Origin: GCA-016699445 sp964555055 | GTDB taxonomy: Bacteria > UBA10199 > JACPAL01 > GCA-016699445 | Assembly: GCA_964555055.1 (NCBI GenBank) | Contig: CAZKQW010000004.1 | Location: forward strand, 1 to 64,000 | Reading direction: 5' to 3' | DNA length: 64,000 nucleotides | Shown here: piece after piece, positions 62,534 through 64,000 of the stretch | How positions within the stretch are numbered: the stretch's first letter is position 1 | Layout: every line of letters starts with the position of its first letter | Made by a program: the position numbers and the translations under genes | The notes under the pieces: generated by a model | What the model saw: only the letters and a program-made list of their open reading frames with translations | The model's database searches: none | Told to the model about the DNA's origin: nothing

Positions 62534-62578
62534 AAAGCCCCCTATGAAAAAAATGATTTTTCTTGGGGGCTTCTTTTT
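62534..62578 (+). terminator. Terminator-like hairpin covering the next gene's start codon
   Basis: AAGCCCCC (62535-62542) pairs perfectly with GGGGGCTT (62565-62572), followed by CTTTTTAT. Inside, GAAAAA (62546-62551) pairs with TTTTTC (62557-62562). It looks like the intrinsic terminator of ino1, yet the ATG at 62544 and the first nine codons of the downstream gene lie within it. It may act as an attenuator. Confidence 0.65.
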
Positions 62579-64000
62579 ATCTCTCAGCTTGGTTGCTTGC
62601 GGGAGTCCTAAAGTCCCGAATCTTCTTTCCCATCAATCCCCCGTCCAGACGCAAGGCATCGCGCAAGCATCGAAAATGACGGATGGAAACGCCGGAGGTG
62701 AAGGCGATTTCTGGGCTTCTCAGCAGGCGGCTGTTTTTCAACAGGGCTCCGCTTCGTTTGTCGTTTACGACTTGGGCTCCACCTTGCCGATTCAAGCTTT
62801 ATACGTCCAAGGCGATAATAACGACACCTACCAAGTTTTAGCTTCCGATGATCTGCAAAATTGGCGGTTGGTTTGGTCTGCCGGGTTCCGGGCCGGTTTC
62901 GGATTGAGGGCGCGTTGGACGAAGGATCTCAATGAAAAAACGCGCTATCTTAAATTGCAAGCGACCGGCGGTGATGGATCTTACAGCGTGAGCGAAATGC
63001 AAGCTTATGCGTCTGTACCCGAGGGATGGAGTCCGGACGTCAATGTAATCCATTCCAGTCAAGGCTCCTTCGGTGGCCGCGTGAGGATGGTTGTATTTGG
63101 CGTTTCCCTCATCTTTTATTCTTTATTTTCAGCCTATCGCGGCAAAGCTTGGGTCTACCGTCTTGCCTTGATTCCCACACTGACCGCGTATGAGCTGGCA
63201 CGCTGGCTTTTAGCCCACGTGCCGGTGGACGATATGGATTGCGCGTTCCTGAAACTCGTTCTTTCGGTCGTCGGGATCTTCGTCCTCGCGCAAAGCCGGT
63301 TCTTCACGGAACGCTTCAAGCCTTTTCGTCCCGTGCTCAAAGGAATCCTATTTTCCGTGGGACTTTTCGCCGTCGGCATCTACTATCATTTCGGGCACCC
63401 GCAATTCGACCATGCGGCGGAGAAGCGCCTGACGTCCGTGCATACGTGGGATATGCGGGTTTATTACCCGATCGCTAAATTCTTCCGCGAACTGCAATTC
63501 GACGGGTTATATCTTGCATGCCTCCAAGGCTATCTGGAGGAACATCCCGAAACGACGGACGCCGATTTGGCCAACGTCCGCCTGCGCGATTTGAACAACA
63601 ATGAAATCGTCTCCGGCCTGGCGATGAAAGAACGCGCCTTGGCCATTAAAGAGCGCTTCACGCCCGAACGTTGGGAGGAGTTCCGCCATGACATGCGGTG
63701 GTTCGACCGGGCGATGGGACGGAATTACCTGGGATCGATGGTGGACCACGGGGGGAACGCGACGCCGCTGTGGATGGGGGTTGCTCACCTTTTATTCAAA
63801 GATGCGAAGGATGTGGAAAGAACCTTGACGCTCACCGCTTGGATCGATCCGTTTTTACTGTTGATTCTCTTTGTGGTCATCGGGCGTACCTTCGGATGGA
63901 TTCCGATGTGCCTTTGTATGACCGTCTTTGGGGCGACGGAATTTTACCGGTTCGGATCTAATCTCATGGGATCAACATTGCGGCAAGACTGGCTTGTCGC
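62544..64000 (+). CDS. Discoidin-domain polytopic membrane lipoprotein-like protein (3' end outside window)
   Basis: At least 485 residues, open to the window edge. The N-terminal signal ends in a good lipobox, SLVAC (Cys19). A discoidin-like domain (about 40-155: SFVVYDLGSTLPIQALYVQGDNN; TRYLKLQATGGDGSYSVSEMQ) precedes several membrane helices. The loop SVHTWDMRVYYPIAKFF...FDGLYLAC and the DHGGNATPLW motif align with the protein at 20093-22261, so the two are paralogues. I infer a GT-C-like envelope glycosyltransferase. There is no ribosome-binding site at the right distance; the start is buried in a terminator-like hairpin. Downstream of ino1 on the same strand. Confidence 0.75.
   Translation, partial: MKKMIFLGGFFLSLSLVACGSPKVPNLLSHQSPVQTQGIAQASKMTDGNAGGEGDFWASQQAAVFQQGSASFVVYDLGSTLPIQALYVQGDNNDTYQVLASDDLQNWRLVWSAGFRAGFGLRARWTKDLNEKTRYLKLQATGGDGSYSVSEMQAYASVPEGWSPDVNVIHSSQGSFGGRVRMVVFGVSLIFYSLFSAYRGKAWVYRLALIPTLTAYELARWLLAHVPVDDMDCAFLKLVLSVVGIFVLAQSRFFTERFKPFRPVLKGILFSVGLFAVGIYYHFGHPQFDHAAEKRLTSVHTWDMRVYYPIAKFFRELQFDGLYLACLQGYLEEHPETTDADLANVRLRDLNNNEIVSGLAMKERALAIKERFTPERWEEFRHDMRWFDRAMGRNYLGSMVDHGGNATPLWMGVAHLLFKDAKDVERTLTLTAWIDPFLLLILFVVIGRTFGWIPMCLCMTVFGATEFYRFGSNLMGSTLRQDWLV

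Noticed and set aside
63190..63205. TGGCACGCTGGCTTTT as a sigma-54 promoter
   Set aside because: It is inside a coding region and lacks the TTGC element at the required spacing.

Overview
The window is bacterial chromosome from a Gram-negative (diderm) organism. The evidence is a complete type II secretion operon, a secretin, lipoprotein signal peptides, a copper oxidase fused to a probable outer-membrane barrel, and sigma-54 machinery. Glycine-rich secreted lipoproteins, an NtrC/FHA activator, a PilM-like GspL and the leucine-degradation set fit a 'deltaproteobacterial' type lineage (Bdellovibrionota, Myxococcota or related candidate groups), but I cannot fix the taxon. The two structural-RNA 3' ends visible do not encode CCA.

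Layout. (1) 1-5.4 kb: a small, AT-richer integrative element. It carries a tyrosine recombinase running off the left edge, an excisionase, an AbiTii-domain protein, an unknown protein and an AbiEi/AbiEii pair. The right end is a displaced 3' fragment of a tmRNA/tRNA gene, so this looks like a phage-defence cargo. (2) 5.6-20.1 kb: a Fic AMP-transferase under a striking operator, a secreted SGNH-hydrolase-like lipoprotein, a P2-type cation ATPase, a CopA multicopper oxidase fused to a CopB-like barrel, a Nudix hydrolase, isocitrate dehydrogenase, a ChaN-like protein and several unknowns. (3) 20.1-26.5 kb, minus strand: a decaprenylphosphoryl-arabinose-type (DPA) operon: a UbiA-family phosphoribosyl transferase, DprE1-like oxidase, DprE2-like reductase and a discoidin/polytopic membrane protein. 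A DUF4143 ATPase with its own palindromic operator interrupts it. (4) 26.5-36.2 kb: CoA metabolism of the leucine-degradation type (carboxylase beta, hydratase, biotin carboxylase, HMG-CoA lyase), interleaved with an ATP-grasp enzyme, a LysR regulator and a DsbA-fold isomerase. (5) 36.3-42 kb: housekeeping genes: cysteine desulfurase-mnmA, rnc-era, an ABC-2 exporter, tRNA-Thr(CGU), rpoZ. (6) 42-58.9 kb: a membrane histidine kinase, gspCDEFGHIJKLMN complete and in order, then an FHA-sigma-54 activator. (7) 59-64 kb: comM behind a sigma-54-like promoter, myo-inositol-1-phosphate synthase, and a second copy of the discoidin/polytopic membrane protein, cut by the right edge.

The most interesting theme is the pairing of two paralogous discoidin + multi-TM proteins, one with the DPA genes and one with the inositol-phosphate synthase. 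This suggests an arabinose- and perhaps inositol-containing envelope glycoconjugate in a diderm bacterium. A second theme is regulatory: three unrelated genes (fic, the DUF4143 ATPase, lysR) each have a perfect inverted repeat whose right arm ends in the start codon, in the same register.
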